64,000 nucleotides of DNA from Sambucus nigra. Its lineage: Eukaryota > Streptophyta > Magnoliopsida > Dipsacales > Adoxaceae. Numbering within the stretch: the first letter of the stretch is position 1; the number at the start of each line of letters is the position of its first letter. Position numbers and translations under genes: made by a program. Below the pieces are notes generated by a model, which made no database searches, had not been told where the DNA came from, and worked only from the letters and a program-made list of their open reading frames with translations. Below, piece after piece: positions 1 to 12,262 of this stretch. The stretch lies in the NCBI GenBank assembly GCA_949130495.1, contig OX422221.1, forward strand, positions 155,303,241 through 155,367,240, read 5' to 3'.

Positions 1-1799
1 TCTGAACTATCATTTCGAAAGCCTATACCAAGGACATCTATCTCATAGGGTACGAATCAATATCCCCCATAAGGCAACACATGATAAGATCGTCCCAGCG
101 CGGTAACCTCGGGGATAGCAAGTAGCGCGGGTACGTTTTTCACACGTATATAATATATGCATACACAACCATATAAATATACCACTTATTATCATATCAA
201 TATAGGTTTCTCTCATCACCCATAATTATGATATTTATCCTTAATTTTCACATTAAGTATTTCTTATAAGGGTTTGTCACTAACCTTAACTCGAAGGGTT
301 TCTCCAACACATTTCGTGACACTCGTGGACTCTATCCTCACAAGTATAAAATTTAGTAGGTGTCCTTATTATGTTCCAACGTAACTCTCTTACGCACCTT
401 ACCCTTCAATACAGAAATTAATCAATTTGTAAGTAATTATCCCAAAATGTAATTCTCGATCCACATTAAGAGTCTCCAAAATTATTCATATGTCCTATTG
501 GTCTTCCATATTACCCAAAACATTTTATTAAGGATGCCTAAAAATTATCTCACATTAAATTGAAGTTCAACTAATTAAGAGGGAAAACATGAGTCTGCCA
601 GGAGGGGTCGATCGATAGAGGTCTGGGGCTCGATTGATCGAGCCTTCGATCGATCGATGCTCTGGGCTCAATCGATCGATCAAGCAGGTCTGCGAAAACT
701 GAAATTCTGCAGTTACGGGTTTCATCTCTAAACATCAATGATTTCCATATTTTCTAATCCCAATCATCCCAGAATTGATACTACTAACCTTATATCATCA
801 TATTAGGTATTTTCAACGTAAAGCATGTGGATTTCAGTCATTTAATCATGGATTAACAGCCCAAGATCTATACAATTATTAAGAACCCTAGAAATTTCTT
901 AATCGTTGTTCTAATCTGTTTTTCCCAGAATTTTCTTCTAATACATCATTAAAATTTCGTGGATTATTCTTCTACATCACCAATAATTTCCAGAATAAGG
1001 TTTAAGTCATCACTACATGCAAATTCCTATCAAAATTTAGGTTTTCTTCCATGTAATTCATTCCTAATCATTCCTAAACTTATATGAAAGATGCACCAGC
1101 GAAATACGTAAGATAAACACTTGTAAGGGATTTTCAGAGGTCTGGTTTGGTGCCGAATTCGGTATGATTGCGTTCCCCATCTCGCGATCTACGCGTTGGT
1201 GGTGGCGGCGGTGTAAACCGTTGAGTTTTGAGCCTTGGAATCCCTTGAGAGCTCTCTCCTCTCTTCTCTAATGGCCGTTCTAGGTTTTGGGTATTCTAAC
1301 CCTCGGTGACAACCTCAATATCTGATATAACACCTCTAATTTTCGTTGGTTTAATTACCCAAAAATATAAAATGACCAAAATGTCCTCCCGGGTTACTAA
1401 TTAAGCCTAAAAATGCCCCGAGACCCAAACTAAACCCCCGAGTACACTTTTTTGACTATCTCGACCCTTCCGGACGTGTTGGAGCACTCAAAATAACCAT
1501 ACGAACAACTTATAAAATATTCACTTTTTATTTATCAAAATTTAGTCCCGACGCAACACGAGCACGTCCCGACTTAAATTTCTGAAATTGTCATTTAATT
1601 CACTCATGACATTCAATATAACCAATATAATATATTACTTTGCTCATTAGTAATATTCAACAAATTTCATATAATTACTAACTCCCGTCACGTTAATAAT
1701 TATAACATAATTAATTTCTGGATTTTTATTAAATTATTAACTCACATTAAATTTAATAAATCCCCAAATTAATATAGCATGAAAATACGGGGTATTACA
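1..1799 (-). mobile_element. Tekay-like Ty3/gypsy LTR, left part outside window
   Basis: The right end, read on the minus strand, begins TGTAATACCCCGTA, as does the LTR of the complete element at 19034-29850. The stretch 1440-1799 aligns with the last 360 bases of that LTR, with many substitutions. The start of the window aligns near position 20200 of the other LTR, so about 1.1 kb of this LTR lies outside. It ends inside a copia gag frame, so it inserted there; bases 1800-1804 (attcc) would be one copy of the target duplication. It could be a solo LTR or the right LTR of an element extending left; the window cannot decide. Inside, at about 600-690, lies a cluster of TCGATCGA palindromes. Confidence 0.8.
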
Positions 1800-3262
1800 A
1801 TTCCCTAATGGGACTATGACCTCCCAGGAAGATTCGAGATCGCCCTCGAGTTGGTATACACATGTCGTCAGACTAGACACCTTGTTGATCAACTCATTTT
1901 TTTCCCGATATAAAGCAATCAACTGTTCACTCAAAGAAACCTTTACCTACTACAGTTGACTTGTTTTTCACCTCAAACACCCTCAAAACCTCCAACTCTC
2001 TCCCCAAATCTCTCACCCAAATACCTAAATCCTTATTGAATTTTTTAGTCTTTAAGGTATCGGAGTAAAAATCTCTAAAAGCAATATGGAGCTCACTTTC
2101 ACCTTCGCTCCCACACTCACTATCTCCCTCACTCAAAACACTCAAACTATCATCATCCTCTGGGGTCTCACGTGCACATGTATCCTCACCATCGTGGGAA
2201 AAACTAAGTGTGATCTCGTGACAATCTAAAAAGGAGATAAATTTTCCGTGTGAAGACTCATCCCCGGAATCTTTCACCTCGTCCTCACTATCGCTAAGAG
2301 TGGATGGCATGGCAGTCTTTTTGACATTTCTCCTTAGCCTAGTAGGACACTAAAAATCTCTATGCCCCCTACCCTCACACTAAAAACACTTATCTTCTTC
2401 CCTTTTCTCTTTCTCACCGCTCTCTTTGGCATCATTTTGTTTTTCTCCAAAAAAAAATTATTAGAAAAGTTTTGTATTGAAAACTTGAGATATTTTTGAA
2501 ATTTTTTGGAAGCATGGCCATATCAAAATCAACCTCACCCTCAGGGTTAGACTCACAGACTCTAACTTCCTTTTTCTTTTCTCTTTTGGACACTTCCTCT
2601 CCCTTCCTAGGCTCGTCTCTAAGTGCTATCCTTCTATCCTTAGGCTTGACAGTGTCAGGATACATGTCAATTTCATATGTTTGGAGGTCGCCTACCAGCT
2701 CTTCTACTTTTAAATTTCTCAAATTACCTAAGGAATTTATAATAGTCACTTTAGGGATAAAAGGTTTAGGCAGCGATCTTAAAATCTTTTCAACCACTTG
2801 TGTATCAGGAATGTGCTCACCAAGTATGGAACTAGTGTTGGCAATGTTAGACAAACATGCATAAAACTCATCAAAACACTCAGTTTCAAGCATGGAAATT
2901 GTTTCAAATTGAGTAGTTAAATTTTGAATTTTAGACTCTTTAACCGCATTTGTGCCTTCGTAGGTAAGTTGTAAAATGTCCCACGCTTCTTTTGACGTGC
3001 TGCACATCATAATACATCAGAACTCCTCAAGAAGGACGACGCCTGAAATTTCATTCAACCCACGTGAATTAAAAGAGCTCCATTTAAATTCTTCCTCAAT
3101 CGAGTCCCTCACGGGTTTAAAAGTAGTGATATGATTTCCGGTAACAGTGGGAGGAGTCCAGTCTCTTTCACAAACTACCCCAAATGCTCTCATCAATGGC
3201 CTTTAATTGTGATTTCATACGTTCTTTTCAGTAGGCATAATTAGACCCGTAAAAAATGGGCA
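1800..3262 (-). pseudogene. SIRE/Maximus-like copia gag, broken
   Basis: Translation of the minus strand from about 3260 gives a UBN2/DUF4219-type Gag: a start like 'GSNYAY...KERMKSQLKAID', then 'EAWDILQLTYEGT' and 'KILRSLPKPF' (2432-3010). Next comes a C-x2-C-x4-H-x4-C zinc knuckle at about 2330-2395, an acidic Ser/Asp/Glu-rich stretch (1927-2310) and a coiled-coil-like end (up to about 1800). The order Gag, knuckle, acidic region and coiled coil is typical of SIRE-type Gag. It is dead: a TGA after 'NYAY', further stops and frame changes near 3040-3190, and two TAG codons inside the knuckle. The Tekay-like LTR at 1799 cuts it, and no pol follows in the window. Confidence 0.75.
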
Positions 3263-3380
3263 TCCGATTATATAAGTGCTCCATTGGAAAATTTGCAATT
3301 TTTATAAAATACATTTAAAAAAAATTAATATCACACAATGTTTTGGAAAACTTGGATCACTCGATAAATTAGAGAAACCC

Positions 3381-3395
3381 GCTTTGATACTAATT
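3381..3395 (-). other. Primer binding site of the copia element
   Basis: Read on the minus strand this is AATTAGTATCAAAGC, close to the tRNA-iMet-type PBS of plant copia elements. It lies directly between the putative LTR end (3396) and the gag remnant, on the same strand as the gag. Confidence 0.6.
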
Positions 3396-4150
3396 TGTGA
3401 ATGCCGTGTGATACTCATTTAAATAATTTAGCAAATTTGCAAGTTAACCTTATTTAATAAACTTTAATTTTCAAACCAATTTACTTCAGTCATGAAACAT
3501 GTAACTATGTGTGGATAAATCAAACAATCATAAAAACGTTATTTCACAAATAAAACTCACAATGATTATAAGTGAAATCAACAATGGATTAACTACAGTA
3601 AACCCACATAGGCGGCAACCTGAATCAGCAATGGAATTCTGCAGTAACTCCACACGAACCACAATTCATCCCGCTCAGGAACACCCATGAGTACTCCCTT
3701 TGACACGCAGTCACGTCAGCCCAGTACCTCCCTCAGGTGGCACCTAGATCAGCAGTAGAAATCTTCTCTACAAGAGAAACTTACAAAATTGTGTTCTTGG
3801 GTTCCAAAACAATTCCCATAAAGATTGGGATGATTTGTGAATTAAAACCAAAGGATAAAACCCTTAAAATTTGAGAAGACAACTGTTTCTGCCAAAAAAG
3901 TTTCATAGGACTAAAATTTGTAGGTCTTCTAACGAAAAACGAAACTGTACAAACCAATTCATAGAAAAATTGAGTCAACAACTCGCTCAAACGAAAAGCA
4001 GACGTCCTTCGAAAGAGGAATGATGTCGCTCGAATGAGATCGCGCGTCATGCCATTGTCGTTTGAACGACGTGGCACAATCACTCGAACGACCTAAGCGA
4101 AAAAATAATTTTTATTCGACTCCACTTCAATACTTAAAAAAATATTTTTG
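3396..4150 (-). mobile_element. Putative 5' LTR of the SIRE-like copia element
   Basis: On the plus strand it starts TGTGAATGCC immediately beyond the PBS; the far end was not located and the limit at 4150 is approximate. No coding sequence is seen. Between 3950 and 4090 it carries short Tcg-rich palindromic pieces, for example tcgtttgaacga, like the modules of the Tekay-like LTRs. At 4107-4190 a stretch of roughly 57 bases ('ctccacttcaatacttaaa') is imperfectly duplicated. Confidence 0.45.
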
Positions 4151-4391
4151 ATAAAAAACTCCGCTCCAACACTTAAAAAAAATTAGGAAAATTATCCCAA
4201 CACTCTAAGTGAACTGTTAAGGTATAAAAACACAACCTTATCGAAATGAATCTCACGGAGGCTTAAATGTTGAATAACTTTGATATTCGGATCTGTTTTG
4301 ACGTGGGATTCAACTCGAATAAGTCTTCGATGGTTGAAGCGATATATGACATACTCAAATGTAAGACGAACAATAAAATAATGTCCTTACC

Positions 4392-6608
4392 CCTACGAGT
4401 TACATTGGTTCCATGCGAAGCGATCCTGCCTCTTACGGGACCATTTTGTAGTTGTTTTACGTTTTCAACCTTTGATGCCAAGTTTTTAAACCAAAGTCTA
4501 ACCGTTTTCAAATTCCCGTCGTATACTCAAACTAGAAGTTCAATGACTATGCGGTCAGTTCCTATGAGTAACATTGGTCCCATGCAAAGTCCTCATGGCT
4601 CTTACAGGACCATTTAATGGTTGTTTTACAATTTCACCTTTTGATTAAATATTTTTATGGCCAAGTCAAAAATTTTGCAAATTCTCGTAGTATATTCTAA
4701 TCGGGAGTTCGATGACAAAACGGTTGGTTCCTACGAGTTATATTGGTCTCGTGCAAGGTGCTCGTACCTTTTTCGGGACCATTTTGTGGTTGTTTTACAT
4801 TTTCACCCTTCGATAAAATGTTTTTAAATTTAAGTCTAATTTTTTTATAAATTCTCATCGTACACTCAAATCGGGAGTCCGATAACTATGCGATCGGTTC
4901 ATATGAGTTACATTGGTCCCGTGCTAGGTACTCCTGCCTCTTACTAGACCATTTTGTGGTTATTTATTCTTTTCACCCTCTAATGTCATGTTTTTAAGCC
5001 TAAGTTTAAATTGTGCAAATTCTCGTCGTATACTCAAATCAGTAGTGTGACTACACGGTCGATTCGTACGAGTTACATTAATTGCGTGCGAGGTGCACGT
5101 GCCTCTTATGGGACTGTTTTGTAAATGCTTTATGTTTTCACCCTTTGATGGTATATTTTTAAGCCTAAGTCTATTTGTTTGCAAATTCTCATCATATACT
5201 CAAACCGGGAGTCCAGGGGTTCGCGATCATTTTGTACGAGTTTCAATTGTCCCGTACGAGGTGCTCGTGCCTCTTACGGGACCATTTTGCGGCTATTTTA
5301 CATTTTTACCCTTTGATGACGTGTTTTTAATCCTAAGTCTAACCGTTTCTAAATTTTGCAAATCCTTGTCGTATACTAAAATATGGAGTCTGGTGACTAT
5401 GCCGTCAGTTCATACGAGTTACATTGGTCTTGTGCTAGGTGCTTCTGCCTTTTACGAGACCATTTTGGGGTTGTTTTATATTTTCACCCTGTGATGAAAT
5501 ATTTTTAAGCCCAAGTCTAAATTTTTGCAAATTCTCATCGTATACTCAAATCGGGAGTCTGATGACTATGCGATCGGTTCCTACAAGTTACATTGTCCCG
5601 TGCGAGGTGCTCGTGCCTCTTGTGGGACCATTTTGTAACTTTTTTACATTTTCATCCTCTAATGGCATATTTTTAAGTCCAAGTCTAAATTTATACAAAT
5701 TCTCGTCATATACCCAAATCGAGATTTCGATGACAATGCGATCGATTCATACTAGTTCCATTGGTCCTGCACTAGGCCCTCGTGCCTCTTATGGGACCAT
5801 TTTCTGACTGTTTTATGTTTGCACCCTTTGACGGCATGTTTTTAAGCCTGAGTCTAAATTTTTCCAATTCTCGTTGTATACTTAAATCGAGATTCTAGTG
5901 GCTATGCAATCATCTCGTACAAGTTACATTGGTTAGCTCGTACCTCTTATAGGACCGTTTTGTGTTTGCTCTACGTTCTCACTTTGACGACTTGTTTTTA
6001 AGCCTAAGCCTAATTTTTTACAAATTCTCATCGTGTGCTCAAACCGGGAGTCGGGTGACTACGTGATCATTTTGTATGATTACATTGGTCCCGTGAAAGG
6101 TGCTCATGTCTCTTTTGTGATCGTTTTGTGGCTGTTTTACATTTTTACCCTTGACAATTTGTTTTTAATCCTAAGTCTAACGGTTTCTAAATTTTGCACA
6201 TCCTTATCGTATACTCAAATTCAGTGTCTGATGACTATGCGGTTGTCTCGTACGAGTTACTTTGGTCTCGTGCTAAGTGCCCGTGCCTCTTATGGGATCG
6301 TTTTGTGGTTGTTTTGTGTTTTCACTCTCTCATGACATAGTTTTAAGCATAATTCTAAATTTTGCAAATTCTCGTCGTATACTGAAACAGGGAGTCTGAT
6401 GACTACGCGATCGGTTCGTATGAGTTATATTGGTCCCGTGCGAGGTGCTCATGCCCCTTATGGGATCACTTTGTGGATGTTTAGATCGTCAGCCTTTGAC
6501 GACATGTTTCTAAGCATACATCTAAATTTTCTAGATTCTCATCGTATACTCAAATTTGGAGTCCGGTGACTATGCAATCCATTCCTATGAGTTACATTGG
6601 TCCCGTGA
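4392..6608. repeat. Tandem satellite, block 1, about 168-bp monomer
   Basis: About 13 head-to-tail, diverged copies. A typical monomer runs 'gtatactcaaatcgggagt', 'gatgactatgcgatcggttc', 'tacgagttacattggtcccg', 'tgcgaggtgctcgtgcctct', then a phrase ending 'accattttgtggttgtttta', then 'catgtttttaagcctaagtc'. The 'gtatactcaaa' landmark recurs at about 4521, 4689, 4860, 5029, 5195, 5371, 5540, 5708, 5876, 6033, 6209, 6378 and 6544 (steps of 157-176). Every fifth monomer is a longer variant with 'agtctaaccgtttctaaa'. Several short open frames in it are period artefacts. The left limit is approximate. The monomer length is in the range of plant centromeric or pericentromeric satellites. Confidence 0.92.
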
Positions 6609-8930
6609 TGTCACACCTAACACCATTAGGATATAATTAACTAAATAGTTCACAAAACACATTTATTATTTATTTATTGATTTAGTAATACATATTGAAA
6701 CAACTTCAAGGTTAAAATGCGGAATACTAAAAATCCAATCGTTTTAAGGAGACCTAATTTAAACATAACTCACATACGAGTTAACTTAATTACAACTAGT
6801 AAAATGTATAAAAAAAAACTAGCAAGGCCCTACTACTATTTACTCAACCTCCTAGACCTGGTAGTGGCAACTTCAGAACCTAAAAATGTAAACATATAAA
6901 ACCATGAGTTTAAAAACTCTGTGAATGTACTACATCTCTTTATAGTAAAGTACTATTTTAACATCTCAACATATCAATATATATACATATCTATGCCAAA
7001 TTGGGTTATATTCATATCCGGAGTTTATAAACCCCACATCTCCTGCCCGTAGGCAATAACCACATCCATAGGTTTTAATAACCTAACATCTCCTGAATTG
7101 CATAACAACTCAACATATCTTGACTTTTATAAAGCAATAACATCTCAACATCTCTTGAGTAATAATCCATAACATCTAAATATCTCATGACTTTTAATAA
7201 GCCATATCATCTCAATATATATTACATAAACATCATATCCATAATCAACTCATTAAGTACACTCACATTGGGTTGTCAACTATGTATTCACGTTTACCTC
7301 GGGGGGAGCTAAACTTGGTTGATTTGAGCTTACACCTGTTAATCCAACTAAATAAGTACTGAATCTCAATCATAAGTATTGTCTTAATATATCTATGTAA
7401 CTTTCAATGACTATACAACACCAATATAATTCTACTCAAGTCATATTCCATGAAACATGTGTAAAGCGAAAAATGGTATATGTGTTGATAAGGTCATGAA
7501 CATGCAACCTAGAAACTACCTCGTAAGTAATTTATAACTAAAATCAAGTAAACATAAAAGTATAATTCTCAATATATATACACATGAAACATGTACTCAA
7601 AATACCTTTGGGAAGTAGCAAATCAAAAAACATTCCTTTATGGGGTATCCAGTATGGCCTCAAATTATTGTCCTCCATACTTAACCATCCCATATTCATA
7701 AATTTACATATACAGGTATCCAAGCTTATCAATATGAAAAGATATCTGAATACAATTTCCATTACAAGTGACAATGCAATTTTTCAAGCCTCCTAGAGCA
7801 AGTTATGACCATTTCATTACAACCTATTGAATCTGCCCCACACGCTCCTCTATTATTCCTTCAAATTCCAAGAATTTTCATAATTTTTCTCCAGAATAAA
7901 TTTCCATAATTTTCACCTATTTTCAATACACATACTCAATAGTACATAATTAAAGTTTCAACATATTTTGACGTCATTTGTTATGTCAAAAGCTTGACCA
8001 AACTCAGGGCATATCGAAATTAAATAGCCAAAAAGCAACTATGTACCAACTTGAAACCATCACCAAGGCCCAACCATAAGGAGTTTAATTCTAGTTTTTG
8101 GATATGATATGAATATATGAGTCTAGTTTAATATCCAATTGTAATTTCTCAATTCCAGTAAGCACAAAAAAACATACACAAGTTTGAATACAAAGGATTT
8201 CAATAAGAAACAATGCGAGCTACATACACCACTTATCTCACATGTGAACAAAGACTTATTGTCACAAAGGAAGATTGAATTTTAATCAATCGTTCATAAT
8301 TTATATACATTGAAATAATTATAATACCAGATTAAAAAAATATTAATCACAATTTATATACATTGGAATTTTCCTAGCTTCTCTTCAAATCTTTTCTTCC
8401 TTAAACTTCCACTTTCTCTCTCCTTAAGAAAAAACTCTCCAAAACTGAACCTAAGGTTTTATTTGCTGAAGAAATAGCTTAGAAGAAGAGTTTTAAGTCG
8501 TCAAAGGCTTCCTCCCATGCCAACTAATCAAATTAAAGGATTTGGTTTACTAAAAGACAATTTACCACTTAAGGGAATAAATAGATTTGCCCCTTGTTCG
8601 TAAATTTCGTCTAACTTCTTACTCGGACATCCCTTTGATGAAACGTTTATTTTTATGCAAACCTAACTCATATATCTACAACTATATAGTTTTCACCTTG
8701 AATCAATTGTTACATTATAAGGGTTAAAACTAGTCTCCAACCAGAACATTTCTACCGAAAATAACAAAATCTTGTGTTTGGAAATGATTTGACATTTCAT
8801 GATTTATGAAAGTAGGATTATACTAACAATGATCTTTTAACATTAGATATACTAATAAAAAATTATTCATATCACATAAGGTAAGCATGATTTAAATATA
8901 ATCTATCATAATTATATCCGGGTTGTCACA
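6609..8930 (+). mobile_element. Solo LTR, family with TGTCACA...TGTCACA ends, copy 1
   Basis: A 2322-bp insertion inside the satellite. It starts TGTCACACCTAAC and ends GGGTTGTCACA, giving the TG...CA ends of an LTR. The flanks cgtga and cttgc are both one change from cgtgc, the satellite sequence at this point, so they read as a decayed 5-bp target duplication. A second copy lies at 51624-53843. No PBS, PPT or coding region was seen, which fits a solo LTR left after recombination. The plus orientation is inferred because its right end, GGGTTGTCACA, equals the sense end of the LTR at 33919. An ancient non-autonomous element is the alternative. Confidence 0.75.
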
Positions 8931-11030
8931 CTTGCGAGGTGCTCATGCCTCTTACAGGGCTGTTTTGTGGTTATTTTATATTTTCACCCTTGGAAAAAAG
9001 GTTTAAAACCTAAGTCAAAATGTTTGTAAATTCTCTTCGTATACTCGAATCGGGAGTCTGGTGATTAAGAGGTCAGTTTGTACGAGTTGTAATGGTCCCG
9101 TGCGAGGTGCCCGTGCCTCTTACGGGACCGTTTTGTGCCTGTTTAACGTTTTCTCCATTTGATGACATATTGTTTTGCCTAAATTTTTGCTAATTCTCAT
9201 CATATACTAAAATCAGAAGTTCAGTTACTACACGGTTGGTGCGTATGAGTTACATTGGTCCCATGTGAGGTCCTCATGTCTCTTACAGGACTGTTTTGTG
9301 GCGGTTTTACGTTTTCACTATTTGACGGCATATTTTTAAGCCTATGTCTAATTTTTTACAAATTCTCATTGTATAGTCAAACTGGGAGTATGGGGACTAC
9401 GATCTTTTCACACTAGTTTCATTTGTCCCATGCGAGGTGCTCGTGCCTCCTATGGGATCATTTTGTGGCTTTTTTACATTTTCACACTTTGACGATGTGT
9501 TTTTAAACCTAAGTCTAACCGTTTCTAAATTTTGTAAATCCTCGTTGTATACAAATATTCGGAGTCTGGTGACTATGCGATCAGATCATACGAATTAGAT
9601 TGGTCTTGTGCTAGGTGCTTGTGCCTCTTACGAGACCGTTTTGTGGTTGTTTTACATTTTCACCCTATGACAAAATGTTATTAAGCCCAAGTCTAAATTT
9701 TTGCAAATTCTCATTATATACTCAAATCGGGATTTCGGTGGCTATGTGATCGGTTCGTAGAGTTACATTGGTCCCATGCTAGATGCTCGTGCCTCTTATG
9801 AGACCGTTTTGTGTCTGCTTTAAGTTTTCACCCTTTGACGACATATTTTTTAGCGTGAGTCTAAATTTTGCAAATTCCTATTGTATATTCACATCGAGAC
9901 TTTGGTGACTACGTGGTTAGCTCATACGAGTTACATTTGTCCCGTGCGAGGTACTCGTGCCTCTTACAAGACCGTTTTGTGTTTGTTTTCCTTTCACCCT
10001 TTGACTCCATGTTTTTAAGCCTAAGTCTATTTTTTTTGCAAATACTCGTCAAATACTCAAACTGGGTGTCCGATGACTATGTAGTCATTTAAAACGAGTT
10101 AAATTGGTCTAGTAGGAGGTGCTCGTGCCTCTTACGGGACCATTTGTGGATGTTTTGTGATTTCACCCTTTGACGACATGTTTTTAATCATAAGTCTAAC
10201 CATTTATAAATTTTGCAAATCCTCATTGTATACGCAAATTCGGTGTCTGATGACTACGTGATTGGTTTGTACGAGTTACTTTGGTCCTGTGATAGGTGTC
10301 CGTACCTCTTATGGGATCGTTGTGTGTTTTTTTTTCACTCTTTGATGGCATGTTTTATGCTTAATTCTAAACTAAGCAAATCCTCGTTGTATAATCAAAT
10401 GGGGAGTTCGGTGACTACGCGATCGGTTCATACGAGTTATATTGGTCCCATGCGAGGTGCTCGTGCCTCTTACAGGACCGTTTGGTGGATATTTACATCT
10501 TCACCCTTTGACGACATGTTTTTAAGCCTAAGTCTAAATTTTGTAAATTCTCGTTGTATCCGAACACTGTATAGTCAATTCCTACGAGTTACGTTGGTCA
10601 TGTGCGACGTGCTCATTCCTCTTACAGGATCGTTTTATGATTATTTTATGTTTCCACCCTTTAACGACATTTTTTATAACCTCAGTCAATTTTTTTATAA
10701 ATTCTAGTTGTATACTCGAATCGGGAGTCCGGTGACTATGCGGTCGGTTCGTATGAGTTAGAATGGTCCCTTGTGAGGTCCTCATGTATCTTACCAGATT
10801 ATTTCGTCGCTGTTTTACATTTTCACCCTTTGACATCATGTTTTAAAGCCTAAGTCTAGATGTTTACAAATTCTCATCGTATACTAAAATATGGAGTCTG
10901 GAGACTACGCGGTCAGTTCATAGGAGTTATATTGGTTCCGTGCCAGGTGCTCGTTTCTCACACGGGACCATTTTGTTACTATTTTACATTTTCACCCTTT
11001 AACAGAATGTTTTTAAACAAAAGTCTAACA
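8931..11030. repeat. Tandem satellite, block 2
   Basis: Continuation of the array after the solo LTR, about 12 further monomers of 160-178 bp in the same orientation and in register with block 1 once the insertion and one target copy are removed. Longer variant monomers occur near 9505, 10185 and 11012. The last recognisable phrase is 'aaaagtctaacagttttga' near 11030, after which the sequence changes to CACTA-related DNA. Confidence 0.92.
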
Positions 11031-11295
11031 GTTTTGACCCTTTAATTTCTTTATTGAAGCCTATATTTAGTTTCAATCATTTGAATAAGCTGAAATTAAA
11101 GATGGTGTGTTTCCTAAAGACTTATGACCTAGTAACTCAAAATAAATTTTTCCTTATAATTGGATAGCGGTGGGAAATGAGTATACCAGTTCCCTACAGC
11201 TGTATATTGGAAGTACTCGGGGAATCATCTGGTGGTACTGGGAATTCAACATTTTGTATCATACGAAATACTTTATTGGTGGTCTGTGACATTAG

Positions 11296-12262
11296 TTATT
11301 TCAACTCACCCATCACTTGACGATGACGAGTGTCTCCATCCTCAATCTTCTTAGCCATCTCTTCACGATGATGGTTCTCTCCCTCTTCAATCCTATTTTG
11401 CAACCGTTCGATCTCGCTCTCATAAAATTTAGAAGGGATGGACCTTACAAATGCCGATCGAATACAAACCCCATACATAATGCACGTCCATGTCTGTCAT
11501 GACCAATGACATCCTCAAATATTTAATCTCTCACTTTAGGGCCATTTTGTTGTTCTTCCTATATCACATGCAACTGTCTTTGTATACTTTCCTACAAATT
11601 AAGAAAAGATCTTTAAATAGTGTGCAATACCATAAAGCGCTTAGTGTAATATTTTTTACGTTAGTCAATAACAACGGACACTAAAATATAATACCTTTAT
11701 ATCAACCTCTCCATCCTCCGTACTATACGTCTTATCCTTCAACATTCGAGTCTCTCTATACACACTAGGCTTGTCGATAGGCAAGTTGTCTTTTTTCATC
11801 TATTATTTTTTAATTAATATTACATTCATAATAGTAATGATGAAATGCAACATAATCGTCCTCAAACTAAAAGCATAAAAGAATATGTAACAAATATAAA
11901 ATATGATGCTGACCTTTTCTAGAACATCAGGATTTGACGTCCTCCCAATCCTAGGGTGGGCACAAAGGTTTGCTCTATTTTCAATGTTTTGGGCCGGCAC
12001 TCGCTATATAAAAAGTCAAATCATGTTACAATTTTGATACATATAAACCATCAATAGAAATAAACAAAAATTAATTCTACATATGCCATACCATCGTATC
12101 TTTTTCACCCCAATAAGTCACTAATTTAGGCCATATATCGGGATCAACTTGGAGAGGTGCATTTGCAAGTCACTCAATGTCATTGTCATATGCCTCATAA
12201 TAGTCCTCTTTCATACGATACTTAAAGCGCCTCCAAACATTGTCCACCATTTGAAAACAAAC
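11296..12262 (-). pseudogene. Plant transposase (Ptta/En/Spm, TNPA-like) remnant
   Basis: Translated pieces on the minus strand, in order: 'VWRRFKYRMKEDYYEAYDN' and 'APLQVDPDIWPKLVTYWGEK' (about 12110-12255), a piece 'NIENRANLCAHPRIGRTSN' (about 11930-12000), 'DKPSVYRETRMLKDKTYS' (about 11700-11785) and a C-terminal helical part 'FYESEIERLQNRIEEGENHH' (11296-11478). This order and wording fit the Transposase_24 (Ptta/En/Spm) family of CACTA elements. Separation of the pieces suggests introns or indels. A TGA after 'YDNDIE' and frame changes show that it is dead. Confidence 0.6.

Noticed and set aside
5093..5807. Plus-strand open frames of 122-133 codons with repeated 'FSSYTQ' and 'MTMRSVPTSYI' wording
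   Set aside because: They follow the satellite period; the repeats in the protein are the monomers translated, and no frame stays open across the array.
4392..11030. Repeat-spacer array such as CRISPR
   Set aside because: Monomers are contiguous, about 168 bp and diverged throughout, with no constant-repeat and unique-spacer layout; the window is plant nuclear DNA.
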